DNA of 64,000 bases from Gammaproteobacteria bacterium. Lineage in GTDB: Bacteria; Pseudomonadota; Gammaproteobacteria; Pseudomonadales; UBA5518. Of this stretch, positions 50,186-58,410 are shown piece by piece; position 1 is the first letter of the stretch; each line of letters begins with the position of its first letter. The position numbers were made by a program, and so were the translations under genes. The DNA lies in the NCBI GenBank assembly GCA_016705365.1, contig JADIYI010000008.1, positions 806,001-870,000 on the forward strand, in the 5' to 3' direction. The notes under the pieces were generated by a model. It was not told the DNA's origin and did not search any database. It was given only the letters and a program-made list of their open reading frames with translations.

Positions 50186-50214
50186 ACCTGCCGCGCTAGC
50201 AAAGCGCGGCAGGT
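50186..50214. terminator. Bidirectional terminator hairpin
   Basis: ACCTGCCGCGCT (50186-50197), loop AGCAA, then AGCGCGGCAGGT (50203-50214): a perfect 12-bp GC-rich stem. It lies in the 61-bp gap between the convergent flavoenzyme and TonB-receptor genes. No U tract follows on either side, so it may rely on stem strength or act as an mRNA 3' stabiliser. Confidence 0.72.
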
Positions 50215-50227
50215 GCAGGGGCCCGTA

Positions 50228-52537
50228 TCAGAAGTTCTTGCGTACCTGCAGCGCGTAAGTGCGCGGCATGTTGATGGCGCCGAACTGGCCACCCTGGAGC
50301 AGGTCGTTGTCCTGGCGGAGGATCAGCTTGCGCTCGTCGGTCAGGTTATTGCCCTTCAGCGCAACCATCCAGCCGCTCTCCTGATTGCTGAACGAGAGCC
50401 GCGCGTCCAGCAGTTCCAGGCTCTCGGCGCCGAACTCGTTGGAAATCACCGTGGTCGAATCGTCACGGAAGGTGTACCCGGCATAGGCATCCATGTCCCA
50501 GCCGGCGCCAACCTCACGCGTGAACTCGAGATAGACCGTCCCCGAGTAGTCGGGTGCCCGTTGCAGCGTCTCGCCGCTCAGATCCTGGCCATCCATGCAA
50601 CCCACCGGATCGGAAGCGCGCAGGAACGGGCCGCAGGGCGCATTCTTGAAGTCCTCGTACTCGGCGTCCAGCCAGGCGATGCTGCCGCCCGCCGTGAGCG
50701 TGTCCGTGAGACGCCAGGCGCCTTCGAGTTCGATGCCCTGGGTGACGGCCTCGGCGGCGTTGGTGGTCACGATCACCCCGGTGGTGTCCGAGCGTGCAAC
50801 CTGCAGGTCGTCGAAGGTGGTATAGAAAATTGCGATATTCAGGCGACCGCGGCCATCGGCGAGATCCATCTTGGCGCCGGCTTCGTAGGACAACGAGTCC
50901 TCCGGCTCGACCACCTTGTCCGCGATGATCAAGGTGTTGCCCGCGTTGTTGTAGCCACCCGACTTGTAGCCGGTCGCCGCGGTCAGGTAGAGCATCGTAT
51001 CGTCGTTCATCTGGTATTGCAGCTTGGCCGACCAGGTGTCGTAGTCGTCATCGCGCTTCAGCGGCTGGACGATCTGCTGACCGAAGAAGGTGGTCCCGCC
51101 GTCCTCGATATATACACCGCTCGGATTGTCGAAATCACCGCCGAACACCAGCTCCAGGCCCACGTAATCGGTGAAATCCTTTTTCTCCTTGCCTACGCGA
51201 ACGCCGGCCGTTGCGGTCCACTGCTCCGTGATCTCGTAGGAGCCCTCGAAGTAGCCGGAATAGGACTCGACCTTCTCGACATCGCCGTTTCGTGCCAGCA
51301 GGCCGACCGAGCCCGCATCTATAATTGCGCCGCCACCGTCATCCCACTTCGTCTGCACCATCTTGAGGTCGTCGTAGTACACGCCCGCCACCCAGTGGAA
51401 CGTGCAATCCTGGGGTGACTGCAACCGCAGCTCCTGGCTCCAGAAATTGCCCGTGTCGCCCTTCTCGCCGCGCAGGCCGATGACGTTCAGCGCGCCCCCG
51501 GAGAATTCCATCACCCGTTGTGCTTCCCAGTCGGCATAGCCGGTCTGCGCCGTCAGCGTATAGCCGCTGAACTCCCAGGCGAACACCAGCGACGCGAGAT
51601 CGGTCTTGTTCTCCTGGCGCGGGTCGTCCGCCACGAAGCTGAAGTCGCCGGTGCCGTTGATGATCTGCTTGTCATCGACCTTGAAATTCTCGCCGGCCGC
51701 CTCGTAGCGAGCGTTCATGTCGTTGGGCACGCCGGGCAGGAACGGATCGGGACCGCGACCCACGAGCTGCAGGGTGTTGCCTTCGGTCGAGTGGTCGATC
51801 TGCTCCCATTTCAGGTTGGCGCGCAAACTCTCGTTCGGTTGCCACTGCAGCTGCACGCGGTAGGCGTCGCTGTCGATGCCACCGCCGTCGGGCCCTATGC
51901 CGTCGTTCTCGAGGTAGCCATCACGCTCGGCGGTATAGGCCGAAAGCCGCCCGCTGAGGGTGTCGGTGATCGGGCCCGACACCGCCCCCTCGACCTGCCA
52001 GGCGTCATAGTTGCCCACCTCGGTATTCACGTACGCCTCGAACTCCTCGCTCGGACGCGCGGTGAGCATGTTGATCGCCCCGGCAATGGTGTTGCGGCCC
52101 CACAGGGTGCCCTGGGGACCACGCAGCACCTCGATGCGCTCCATGTCGTAGAACGGGTTCTGGGTGACGCCGCGAGGGCGCGCGAAGGAGATATTGTCGA
52201 TGTAGAGCCCGACCGAGGGCTCGATCGACTCGATGCCGGGGCTGCCGAGGCCACGCATCGCGATGTTCTGGGTGGCACCGCCATCCTCGATGAAGAGGTT
52301 GGGCGTGCGCACGGCAAGCCCCGCCAGCTCGGTGATGCCCTTCTTCTCGAGGGTTGCGGCGGTCTCGACCGCCACCGAGATCGGCACGTGCTGCAGGCTT
52401 TGCTCGCGCCGCTGGGCGGTGACGACGATCTCGTCCAGGGCGAGACGTTCGGACTGGGCCAGGGCATGGTTCGTGCCCCCGGCTGCCGCGATCGCCAGCA
52501 TCAGGACGGATTGGATGGTCGACGGCTTGGTATTCAT
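50228..52537 (-). CDS. TonB-dependent outer-membrane receptor
   Basis: A 769-residue outer-membrane barrel. A signal peptide (MNTKPSTIQSVLMLAIAAAG ... ALAQ) precedes a TonB-box-like DEIVVTAQRREQ and the plug domain (RMEVLRGPQGTLWGRNTIAGAINM-type segment at ~115-140). A C-terminal beta barrel ends in the aromatic YALQVRKNF. The subfamily with IVVTAQRREQSLQ boxes is common in sphingomonads and marine gammaproteobacteria that import large or hydrophobic substrates; iron chelates are another possibility. AAGGGGATC before the ATG at 52537 fixes the start. Operator site D is 69 bp upstream. Confidence 0.93.
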   Translation of the reverse strand: MNTKPSTIQSVLMLAIAAAGGTNHALAQSERLALDEIVVTAQRREQSLQHVPISVAVETAATLEKKGITELAGLAVRTPNLFIEDGGATQNIAMRGLGSPGIESIEPSVGLYIDNISFARPRGVTQNPFYDMERIEVLRGPQGTLWGRNTIAGAINMLTARPSEEFEAYVNTEVGNYDAWQVEGAVSGPITDTLSGRLSAYTAERDGYLENDGIGPDGGGIDSDAYRVQLQWQPNESLRANLKWEQIDHSTEGNTLQLVGRGPDPFLPGVPNDMNARYEAAGENFKVDDKQIINGTGDFSFVADDPRQENKTDLASLVFAWEFSGYTLTAQTGYADWEAQRVMEFSGGALNVIGLRGEKGDTGNFWSQELRLQSPQDCTFHWVAGVYYDDLKMVQTKWDDGGGAIIDAGSVGLLARNGDVEKVESYSGYFEGSYEITEQWTATAGVRVGKEKKDFTDYVGLELVFGGDFDNPSGVYIEDGGTTFFGQQIVQPLKRDDDYDTWSAKLQYQMNDDTMLYLTAATGYKSGGYNNAGNTLIIADKVVEPEDSLSYEAGAKMDLADGRGRLNIAIFYTTFDDLQVARSDTTGVIVTTNAAEAVTQGIELEGAWRLTDTLTAGGSIAWLDAEYEDFKNAPCGPFLRASDPVGCMDGQDLSGETLQRAPDYSGTVYLEFTREVGAGWDMDAYAGYTFRDDSTTVISNEFGAESLELLDARLSFSNQESGWMVALKGNNLTDERKLILRQDNDLLQGGQFGAINMPRTYALQVRKNF

Positions 52538-52606
52538 GCTGATCCCCTTTGGTCTGTTATCGGAAGAGCGCCGGCCCAAATGGTGCACCCGGCGCCTCAT
52601 CTCCGC

Positions 52607-52625
52607 TTCATGCGAATGGATGAGG
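52607..52625. promoter_or_regulatory. Shared palindromic operator, site D
   Basis: TTCATGCGAATGGATGAGG lies between the TonB receptor (start 69 bp away, minus strand) and the tandem SnoaL-like gene (104 bp). It differs from the best copy (46387) at four positions: one in the left half, the two central bases and one at the start of the right half, which keeps GGATGAGG. A partial extra inverted half, CCTCATC, lies just upstream at 52595. Confidence 0.6.
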
Positions 52626-52729
52626 TCGCCGGTCTCGCGCCCGTGCTACAAGAAGCCACGGGACTCGCGGCCAGCTGGATCAATGGCTGTGATGTCGTTT
52701 ATTTATTCGAGCTGATGCGGGGAGCTGCC

Positions 52730-53764
52730 ATGAGCCAGTGGAATCGGGAAGAGATCGATGCCTGTTTTCGCCGTTTCATGGAGATCACCGACCGGGTTTT
52801 CATCGAGGGGGACCTGGAACCCTGGGTGCAGTGCTTCACCGAAGATGCCGTCTATGTCGATCTTGGCTACGGCTTCAACGGTGGCTGGGACAGCGAGATC
52901 CGCGGCCGCGATGCGATTCGCGGCTGGATCAACGGTCACTTCGCGAGCTTCCCCAACAATCAGATGGCCTTCTGGCCGGTTCCCTGGTACGTGATCGACG
53001 AGGAGCGCGGCTGGGTAATCTGCGAGTGGCGCAACCGCATGCGCGATCCCGGCAACGGCTTGGTGTTCGAGGAGAAGAACTACACCCGCCTGAAGTATGC
53101 GGGCAACATGCAGTGGAGTTTCGAGGAGGACATCTACAACCCCTTGCGCATGCGCACGATGATCGAACTCTGGCGTCACGAGCGTGCGCGCTGCGAGGCG
53201 GCTGGCTTGGCGCTGCCCGAGCCCCGGCCCGAGCAGGCCCGCGCGATGCACGAGGCCGTGTGGGAGCACGACGTGAATCCGGGCTATTCGCGCGCCGAAA
53301 TCGAGGATGCCGTGAAGCGCTTCGAGGACGCGGGCAACCAGGCCTTCCGCATTCGCGACCACAGTGAGTGGCTGCAGTTCTACACCCCGGATGTGCAGTA
53401 CCGCGAGCACGGCTTTGGTTTTGCGGGCGGCTGGGAGCACGAGATCCACGGTCGCGCGGCGGTCAAGCAGTGGATCGACCCGCACTGTGACGTCTGGCCG
53501 ATCAACCGCATGATCGACTTCCCGATGGACTGGTACGTGATCGACGAGCGCCGCGGCTGGGTGCTGCTGGAGTACCGCAACATCATGGCCGACCCCGGTG
53601 ACGGTACCCGTCTGGAGACGCGCAGCTACACGCGACTCAAGTACGGTGGCAACGGACAGTGGCGCTTCGAGGAGGATATCTACAGTCCGCTGCGGATGCG
53701 TGCAATGCTGGATGCCTGGGTCCTGCTGAACTCCCGCACAGGTGACAAATCCGGGGGCGGATAG
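52730..53764 (+). CDS. Tandem-duplicated SnoaL-like (double NTF2-fold) protein
   Basis: A 344-residue protein with two copies of one ~165-residue domain. The first copy (about 1-165) reads GFNGGWDSEIRGRDAIRGWI ... WYVIDEERGWVICEWRN ... NYTRLKYAGNMQWSFEEDIYNPLRMR. The second (about 185-335) reads GFAGGWEHEIHGRAAVKQWI ... WYVIDERRGWVLLEYRN ... SYTRLKYGGNGQWRFEEDIYSPLRMR. The match is strong through the core, so this is an internal duplication, probably mimicking the NTF2-fold dimer in one chain. GGGGAG 7 nt before the ATG at 52730 supports the start. Catalysis (dehydration or isomerisation) or ligand binding are both possible. It is divergent from the TonB receptor. Confidence 0.85.
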   Translation: MSQWNREEIDACFRRFMEITDRVFIEGDLEPWVQCFTEDAVYVDLGYGFNGGWDSEIRGRDAIRGWINGHFASFPNNQMAFWPVPWYVIDEERGWVICEWRNRMRDPGNGLVFEEKNYTRLKYAGNMQWSFEEDIYNPLRMRTMIELWRHERARCEAAGLALPEPRPEQARAMHEAVWEHDVNPGYSRAEIEDAVKRFEDAGNQAFRIRDHSEWLQFYTPDVQYREHGFGFAGGWEHEIHGRAAVKQWIDPHCDVWPINRMIDFPMDWYVIDERRGWVLLEYRNIMADPGDGTRLETRSYTRLKYGGNGQWRFEEDIYSPLRMRAMLDAWVLLNSRTGDKSGGG

Positions 53765-53788
53765 AGCGGCCGATGGCATTGAGGTCGC

Positions 53789-53814
53789 CACCGACTTGAA
53801 GCGGGAAGTCGGTG
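53789..53814 (+). terminator. Hairpin terminator after the tandem SnoaL-like gene
   Basis: CACCGACTT (53789-53797), loop GAAGCGGG, AAGTCGGTG (53806-53814): a perfect 9-bp stem 25 nt downstream of the stop codon. There is no clear U tract. Confidence 0.55.
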
Positions 53815-53930
53815 CCGGCGTGACCGGAAAGTAAAACAGGCAGTACACGCCGGACCCCGACAGCTGAGTGGCAGACGCGTCTGCATGCTGATCAGTTATG
53901 TGCGCCTTGCATTGAATCAGGAGAGAACCC

Positions 53931-54113
53931 GTGCCGACACCATTGGTCCTTGTCACAATCGCCGTGCTCTGTACATTCGCGTGTTACCGCATCGCAAAAA
54001 AGCGTGGGGCAAAAGTTTCGTTCTGGGTAGTCATGGGTGCATTGTTCGGGCCGTTCGCCATTCCGTTCGCACTCTTTTCCCGGCCGCAGCGTGGAAACAA
54101 GAACGCAGCATGA
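53931..54113 (+). CDS. Small two-helix membrane protein, unknown function
   Basis: A 60-residue protein starting at GTG, with AGGAGA 5-6 nt upstream. Two hydrophobic helices, LVLVTIAVLCTFACYRIA and FWVVMGALFGPFAIPFALF, are joined by a basic loop (KKRGAKVS), followed by a basic tail. The second helix with the VVMGALFGPFA pattern is common in small uncharacterised inner-membrane proteins. The good ribosome-binding site and amphipathic layout argue for a real gene. No partner is evident. Confidence 0.6.
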   Translation: MPTPLVLVTIAVLCTFACYRIAKKRGAKVSFWVVMGALFGPFAIPFALFSRPQRGNKNAA

Positions 54114-54197
54114 ATCCCGGTCACGGCCCCATGACCAGCACGGGCAATACGTTCCATTCGATCGCCGGACGCGCGTTGCGCGCGCCCGCCGCCGCAA

Positions 54198-54375
54198 GCG
54201 TGTGTGCCGGGCATGGCACGTGACCACACGGGTGCAAGTCCCGCGGCAGGTTGTCGCAGAGCGTGAAGCGCTTTGTCGAATCCGCGAGCTGCTATCCCGA
54301 TGACTGCGAAGGTCTGGCGGCTCGGGAAAGCCAATCCGCAAGCCCGACGTTCCGGCAAGCATTGAATTTTCGGGG
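54198..54375 (+). mobile_element. Possible 5' remnant of a group II intron (no reverse transcriptase)
   Basis: The 326-bp gap between the small membrane protein and the enoyl-CoA hydratase contains a GTGTG-type 5' boundary (54200-54204) and a GGCATGGCAC-like segment. A GGG-TGCAAGT-CCC stem-loop follows at 54230-54242. These elements recur in domain I of bacterial group II introns. No maturase frame and no domain V hairpin are visible, so only a fragment could be present. This is recognition by resemblance and is not certain. Confidence 0.3.
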
Positions 54376-54439
54376 AACCTCTTGTTATTCTTTCTTTAAA
54401 CCAATTTGTCTGCGACTGCACGCTGACGGAGTTTGCGCC

Positions 54440-55225
54440 ATGACATCGCCTGTACTGCTTGAAAAGCAGGGCCATATTGGCATTATCACTCTCAACCGAC
54501 CTGACGCGATGAACGCGCTCTCTTCCGCGCTGCGCAATGCCTTGGCCAATGCCATCAATGACTGCCAGCAGGACAAGGATATCCATGTCCTGATTGTTAC
54601 CGGCAACGGCAAGGCGTTTTGCGCAGGCTTTGACCTCAAGGAACTGGCTGCCGGCGGTGGCGATAACGCCAGCGCAGCAGAGACCGCAGACAATATTATT
54701 GGTCGCGCGATGGCGGCTTTCGAGGGGCCGATTATTGGCGCCATCAACGGCTTTGCGATTACCGGCGGCTTTGAATTGGCCTTGGCCTGCGATGTATTGA
54801 TTGCCTCGAGCGCAGCGAAATTCGCCGATACTCATGCCCGTGTCGGCATTTTGCCGGGATGGGGCCTGAGCCAGAAACTGCCGCGATTGATCGGTATGAG
54901 CAGGGCCAAGGAAATGCATTTCACCGGCAATACCATTGATGCCGGGCAGGCGTGTGATTGGGGTTTGGTGAACTGCGTGGTTGCGCCGGATCAATTGCTG
55001 TCGACGGCCATCCAAATGGCGACGGATATGTGCGGATGTGTGCTGCCGGTGCTCAGGCAGTACAAACGCCTGATTGACGATGGCTACAGCATGCCCTATG
55101 ACGAGGCATTGGCCTGGGAGGAGCAACAGGGAATCGAGTCGGCAAAGCGCGCTTCCGCCGCAATGATCGCACAACGCAAGGGGAAGGTGATCGAGCGTGG
55201 CCGCGAGCAGGGCCGTACCAAGTGA
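54440..55225 (+). CDS. Enoyl-CoA hydratase/isomerase family protein
   Basis: A 261-residue crotonase. The N-terminal block is IGIITLNRPDAMNALSS; VTGNGKAFCAGFDL carries the first oxyanion residue. NGFAITGGFELALACDVLIAS contains the Glu equivalent to the first catalytic Glu. FADTHARVGILPGWGLSQKLPRLIG follows, where the second catalytic Glu of classical hydratases is not evident. This subgroup may therefore isomerise or hydrolyse rather than hydrate. ATG 54440 was chosen from the in-frame candidates because it begins exactly at the family's N-terminus. It stands alone, with gene-poor sequence on both sides. Confidence 0.88.
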   Translation: MTSPVLLEKQGHIGIITLNRPDAMNALSSALRNALANAINDCQQDKDIHVLIVTGNGKAFCAGFDLKELAAGGGDNASAAETADNIIGRAMAAFEGPIIGAINGFAITGGFELALACDVLIASSAAKFADTHARVGILPGWGLSQKLPRLIGMSRAKEMHFTGNTIDAGQACDWGLVNCVVAPDQLLSTAIQMATDMCGCVLPVLRQYKRLIDDGYSMPYDEALAWEEQQGIESAKRASAAMIAQRKGKVIERGREQGRTK

Positions 55226-55471
55226 CTGATGCGCAAGGCCTATGCCGCGGCTCCGGAAAATATGGGGCCGATCGCGGAACACGTCGTGCTTTTTTTGCTC
55301 CAATGGTCGAGTTAGAGTACAAATGTGAACAGGCTTTGGTGAGCTCGAACCGGATGATCGAGAATCAGGTTTCGGCGTGATATGAGGACGGCTCTGCCTG
55401 CTTCCGGAATGCCTGCGACGGGACGACGCGTGCGTTAGGTTCGATCAGGTGGAGGCTTTATCCTTCATTTG

Positions 55472-55499
55472 TTGCAAAATGGGCGTGCTCTTAATTATT
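55472..55499 (+). promoter_or_regulatory. Candidate promoter of the MORN-repeat gene
   Basis: TTGCAA (55472-55477) and ATTATT (55494-55499) are spaced by 16 bp in an A/T-rich stretch ending 18 bp before the ATG at 55518. The match is moderate. The rest of the 292-bp gap after the hydratase gene shows nothing I can name. Confidence 0.3.
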
Positions 55500-55517
55500 T
55501 CTGCGTGAATATCGGAT

Positions 55518-56153
55518 ATGAACAGTAGACCGAGTTTATGGTTCAAGCTTGTGAGTTTACTCCCGGATGGCCCGTGGATCTGGTCTGCCAAGGCGAGCCA
55601 ACTCGAGTCCAGAGGGAATTATAAAGACGGGAAAAAGGATGGGCCGTGGGAGGTCTACTATCGGGATGGCCAATTGGAATTCAAAGGGAATTATAAAGAC
55701 GGGAACCGCCACGGCGCGTGGGTGATGTATTACGACAACGGGCAAGTAAGAATTCGCGGGAACTCCAGAAACGGCCGGCCGGACGGTTGTTTCGAAAGGT
55801 ACTATAACAACGGCAGGTTATCCGAGAAGTTGAATTACAGGAATGGTGAACTCCATCGTGATTTTGAAAAGTTTCACCCCAACGGGCGACTGATGGAGAA
55901 AGGCAACTATGTCATAAACAATAGTCATGGCCTCGGTGAGCTGGACGGCCTGTTCGAGGCCTATCATGAGAATGGTCGGTTGAAAAAACGGGGCATCTAC
56001 AGAGCGGGGTACAGAGAAGGGCTCTGGGAGTTCTATTACGCCAATGGCCAGCTGGGGAAAAGAGAGAAATACAAAGATGGTGAGCTGGATGGTTTGTGGG
56101 AACGCTTTGATGAGAACGGGCAACTAAAAGAACAACGGAATTACCGAAGGTAG
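55518..56153 (+). CDS. MORN-repeat (YwqK-like) protein
   Basis: A 211-residue protein built of about eight 20-24-residue repeats of the type G.W..YY.NGQL..RGNYKDG..dG, the MORN_2 or 'YwqK-like antitoxin' pattern. Examples are GPWEVYYRDGQLEFKGNY, GLWEFYYANGQLGKREKY and GLWERFDENGQL. There is no signal peptide, but a short hydrophobic N-terminal stretch is present. The DNA is visibly A/T-richer than neighbouring genes (runs such as ataaagacggg, gggaattataaag), which suggests acquisition or different constraint. Repeats like these mediate binding. An antitoxin role is only a database-style label, and no toxin gene is adjacent. Confidence 0.75.
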   Translation: MNSRPSLWFKLVSLLPDGPWIWSAKASQLESRGNYKDGKKDGPWEVYYRDGQLEFKGNYKDGNRHGAWVMYYDNGQVRIRGNSRNGRPDGCFERYYNNGRLSEKLNYRNGELHRDFEKFHPNGRLMEKGNYVINNSHGLGELDGLFEAYHENGRLKKRGIYRAGYREGLWEFYYANGQLGKREKYKDGELDGLWERFDENGQLKEQRNYRR

Positions 56154-56229
56154 TTGAACGGCATGTCCATTACCTGAGCTGCCTGGCCATGCTTCCCGAA
56201 ACAGGGCGCCAAGAGGCTGTCCTGCGGTG

Positions 56230-56898
56230 TCAGGGTGCGGCGGAATCGAGCAGGAAGCGCAGTGCCATGTCCTTCAGCGCGGCGCGGAATGTGGGGTCGT
56301 CGAGCAGCGCCGGCGCGTCTTCCGCGGCACGATCGATGATGGCGCCGATGCCGCGCGTCAGGATGAACTGCGCGCTGGTATCGTTCGGCACGCGCAGGCG
56401 TGGGCCGAAACGCGCGAACATTTCGCCAGTGGACGCCATCGAGCGGCCCAGGCTGTCCAGGTCTTCGCCGCGTGCGATGTCGCCTGGAGTCAGCTGGAAC
56501 TCGCGGTGGTACTTGCGATAGAAGTCCGGGGCCATCGCGAGCAGCCGGCGTCGAGAGTCGATGCCGTGGTCGACCAGGGTTTCAAGTGCCTCGCGGCTGC
56601 TGCGCGTGGCCAGCTCGCTGAACAGGACGGTTATCGCCGTGCGTTCGCGCTCGAGCAACTCGTCGTAGACACAGGCCAGGATCGCATCCTTGTTCGGGAA
56701 ATACTGGTACACGGATGCCACGCCCACCCCCGCGACCTCGGCGATGCGGTTGGTGTTGAGGGCTGCCACGTCCTCCTGGTCGAGTATGCGCAGGCAGGCG
56801 CCGCGGATCGCCGCCACGAGTTGTACCGAGCGCGACTGCTGCGGCTGCTTGCGCGGACGTGGCGCCAGGTGGAGGTCGGTCGGTTTTTCCCACTTCAT
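56230..56898 (-). CDS. TetR/AcrR-family regulator of the adjacent CoA operon
   Basis: A 222-residue repressor-type regulator. The N-terminal HTH is RGACLRILDQEDVAALNTNRIAEVAGVGVASVYQYFPNKDAILACVYDELL; the C-terminal ligand domain is helical. ATG 56898 was chosen; an in-frame ATG at 56967 would give an unusually long tail. It diverges from the CoA transferase operon (57187 onwards) and most likely represses it until an acyl-CoA or related ligand binds. The start codon itself lies inside the palindrome CATCGTTCGATG (56896-56907), a possible autoregulatory site. Confidence 0.88.
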   Translation of the reverse strand: MKWEKPTDLHLAPRPRKQPQQSRSVQLVAAIRGACLRILDQEDVAALNTNRIAEVAGVGVASVYQYFPNKDAILACVYDELLERERTAITVLFSELATRSSREALETLVDHGIDSRRRLLAMAPDFYRKYHREFQLTPGDIARGEDLDSLGRSMASTGEMFARFGPRLRVPNDTSAQFILTRGIGAIIDRAAEDAPALLDDPTFRAALKDMALRFLLDSAAP

Positions 56899-57186
56899 CG
56901 TTCGATGATGCTCCCCGCCTTTGTTGTGCCGCAGTCTAGCGCGCGGGGCGCTGGCGTGTAGCCACAAATGTAAAAATCCGCCGAGCCCACCTGTGCGAGC
57001 GTCCGAACAGTTGCAAATTTTCCTGTGCGTTCAGCCAGTTGGGAGCGCAACGCGGCGGCGCTGCCGGACGCATCGAATACGAGTTGATTCGCGTGCGACG
57101 CGGCGCGGAGAATTCCGCCGAGCTTGGAGGACGCACGAAGCGTGCGTGCCTGCTGTGTGCCGACGCCCTGGATGGGAGGGGTGCTG
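56899..57186. promoter_or_regulatory. Divergent promoter region, TetR gene / CoA-transferase operon
   Basis: 288 bp without a supported gene. It has an A/T-richer core (near 56965-57025; ACAAATGTAAAAATCC and GTTGCAAATTTTCC) where promoters and the TetR operator would be expected. GGGAGGGG just before 57187 is the ribosome-binding site of the first CoA transferase. I do not see a clean long palindrome other than CATCGTTCGATG at the TetR start. Confidence 0.45.
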
Positions 57187-58380
57187 ATGTTTCTCGATGG
57201 CTATCGCATGGTCGATATGTGCTGGATGGGCGGAGGGCCATTCACGGCGCAGGTGCTCGGAGACCTGGGTTTCGACGTGATCAAGGTGATGGAGGTTCCC
57301 GGGAATTCCGGTCGCCGCGCAGGGCCGAGCACGGGTTCCCTGATCGCCCGGAACAATGGCGTCCAGATGAGTCATTACCGCTTCGGCATGCGCAATGCGC
57401 GCTGCATCCAGCTCGATCTGAAGAGCAAGCAGGGGCTGGAGGTCTTCCATCGCCTGATCGAGAAGACGGATGTGATCACCGAAGGCTTCCGGCCCGGTGT
57501 GGCGGATCGCCTCGGCGTCGGCTACGAGGCGCTGAAGAAGATCAATCCGCGGCTGGTCTATGCCGCGATCACCGGCTACGGACAAACCGGCCCCTATCGC
57601 GACAAACCGGGTCATGACGTGAACTTCGAGTCCATCGCCGGCTTCATCGGCATGAATGGCCGAGCGGGCGGCCCCCCGGTGGTCACCGGCGGACTGGTGG
57701 CCGATTTCGCGGTGGGTGCGATGTCTGCCGTGACCCATATCCTCGCGGCGTTGCTGCGCCGGGCGAAGACGGGGCAGGGGGCTTACTGTGACGTTTCCCT
57801 GACCGACGCCGTATTCGAAACCAACACCGCCGCCATCGGCCCGTATCTCGGCGCCGGCGTGGAGATGCAGCGCGGGGAAATGTACTTCTCCGGGTTCTGG
57901 CCGTTCAACGATGTCTACGAAACCCGCGATGGCGCCTACATCTCGCTCGGCGCCTGGGAACCCTATTTCTTCGGCAACCTCTGCGAGGCAGTGCAGCGGG
58001 AGGATCTGATCGAGCTGCAGTGGGTCGTGGAGAAGCGCGATCACGTGCGCGCCGAACTCGGCGCGCTCTTCAGGACGCGTACACAAGCCGAATGGGTTGC
58101 GCTGTTCGAGCATGTGGATGCCTGCGTGACGCCGGTGAACACACCGGCCCAGGCCGCCAACGATCCCCAGATGCGCGCGCGCGACATGGTCGTGGAACTC
58201 GAGCACCCGATCCACGGCAAGGTGCCGATGGTGGGCTCCATGTTCAAGCTCGACGGGCAGGTGCTCGAGGCCCGTCACTGGATGAACCGTCCCGGCGAGC
58301 ACACGGCGATGGTGCTCGCGGAGCTCGGTTACAGCGAGGGCGAGATCGCCGACCTGCGCGCGCAGGGCTTAATCGCCTGA
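57187..58380 (+). CDS. CaiB/BaiF family CoA transferase
   Basis: A 397-residue class III CoA transferase. The N-terminus FLDGYRMVDMCWMGGGPFTAQVLGDLGFDVIKVMEV is the Rossmann-like entry. TEGFRPGVADRLGVGYEALKKINPRLVYAAITGYGQTGPY is the family's central block. The catalytic Asp is probably that in GGLVADFAVGAMSAV, followed by GQGAYCDVSLTDAVF. First gene of an operon (30-nt gap to the next CoA transferase). The ATG at 57187 follows GGGAGGGG. It attaches CoA to the pathway substrate from an acyl-CoA donor, possibly as a partner of the next gene. Confidence 0.9.
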   Translation: MFLDGYRMVDMCWMGGGPFTAQVLGDLGFDVIKVMEVPGNSGRRAGPSTGSLIARNNGVQMSHYRFGMRNARCIQLDLKSKQGLEVFHRLIEKTDVITEGFRPGVADRLGVGYEALKKINPRLVYAAITGYGQTGPYRDKPGHDVNFESIAGFIGMNGRAGGPPVVTGGLVADFAVGAMSAVTHILAALLRRAKTGQGAYCDVSLTDAVFETNTAAIGPYLGAGVEMQRGEMYFSGFWPFNDVYETRDGAYISLGAWEPYFFGNLCEAVQREDLIELQWVVEKRDHVRAELGALFRTRTQAEWVALFEHVDACVTPVNTPAQAANDPQMRARDMVVELEHPIHGKVPMVGSMFKLDGQVLEARHWMNRPGEHTAMVLAELGYSEGEIADLRAQGLIA

Positions 58381-58410
58381 GGTGGCGCGAGCCGCACGAG
58401 GAGATCACCG

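Noticed and set aside
50213..51418. 401-codon plus-strand frame starting near the terminator
   Set aside because: It is antisense to the TonB receptor and starts inside the hairpin. No family signature was seen.
56896..56912. TTCATCG-TT-CGATGA-like palindrome at the TetR start resembling the 38-53 kb operator
   Set aside because: Each half is one base shorter and it overlaps the start codon, so I do not count it as a fifth copy of the shared operator. It may instead be the TetR autoregulatory site.
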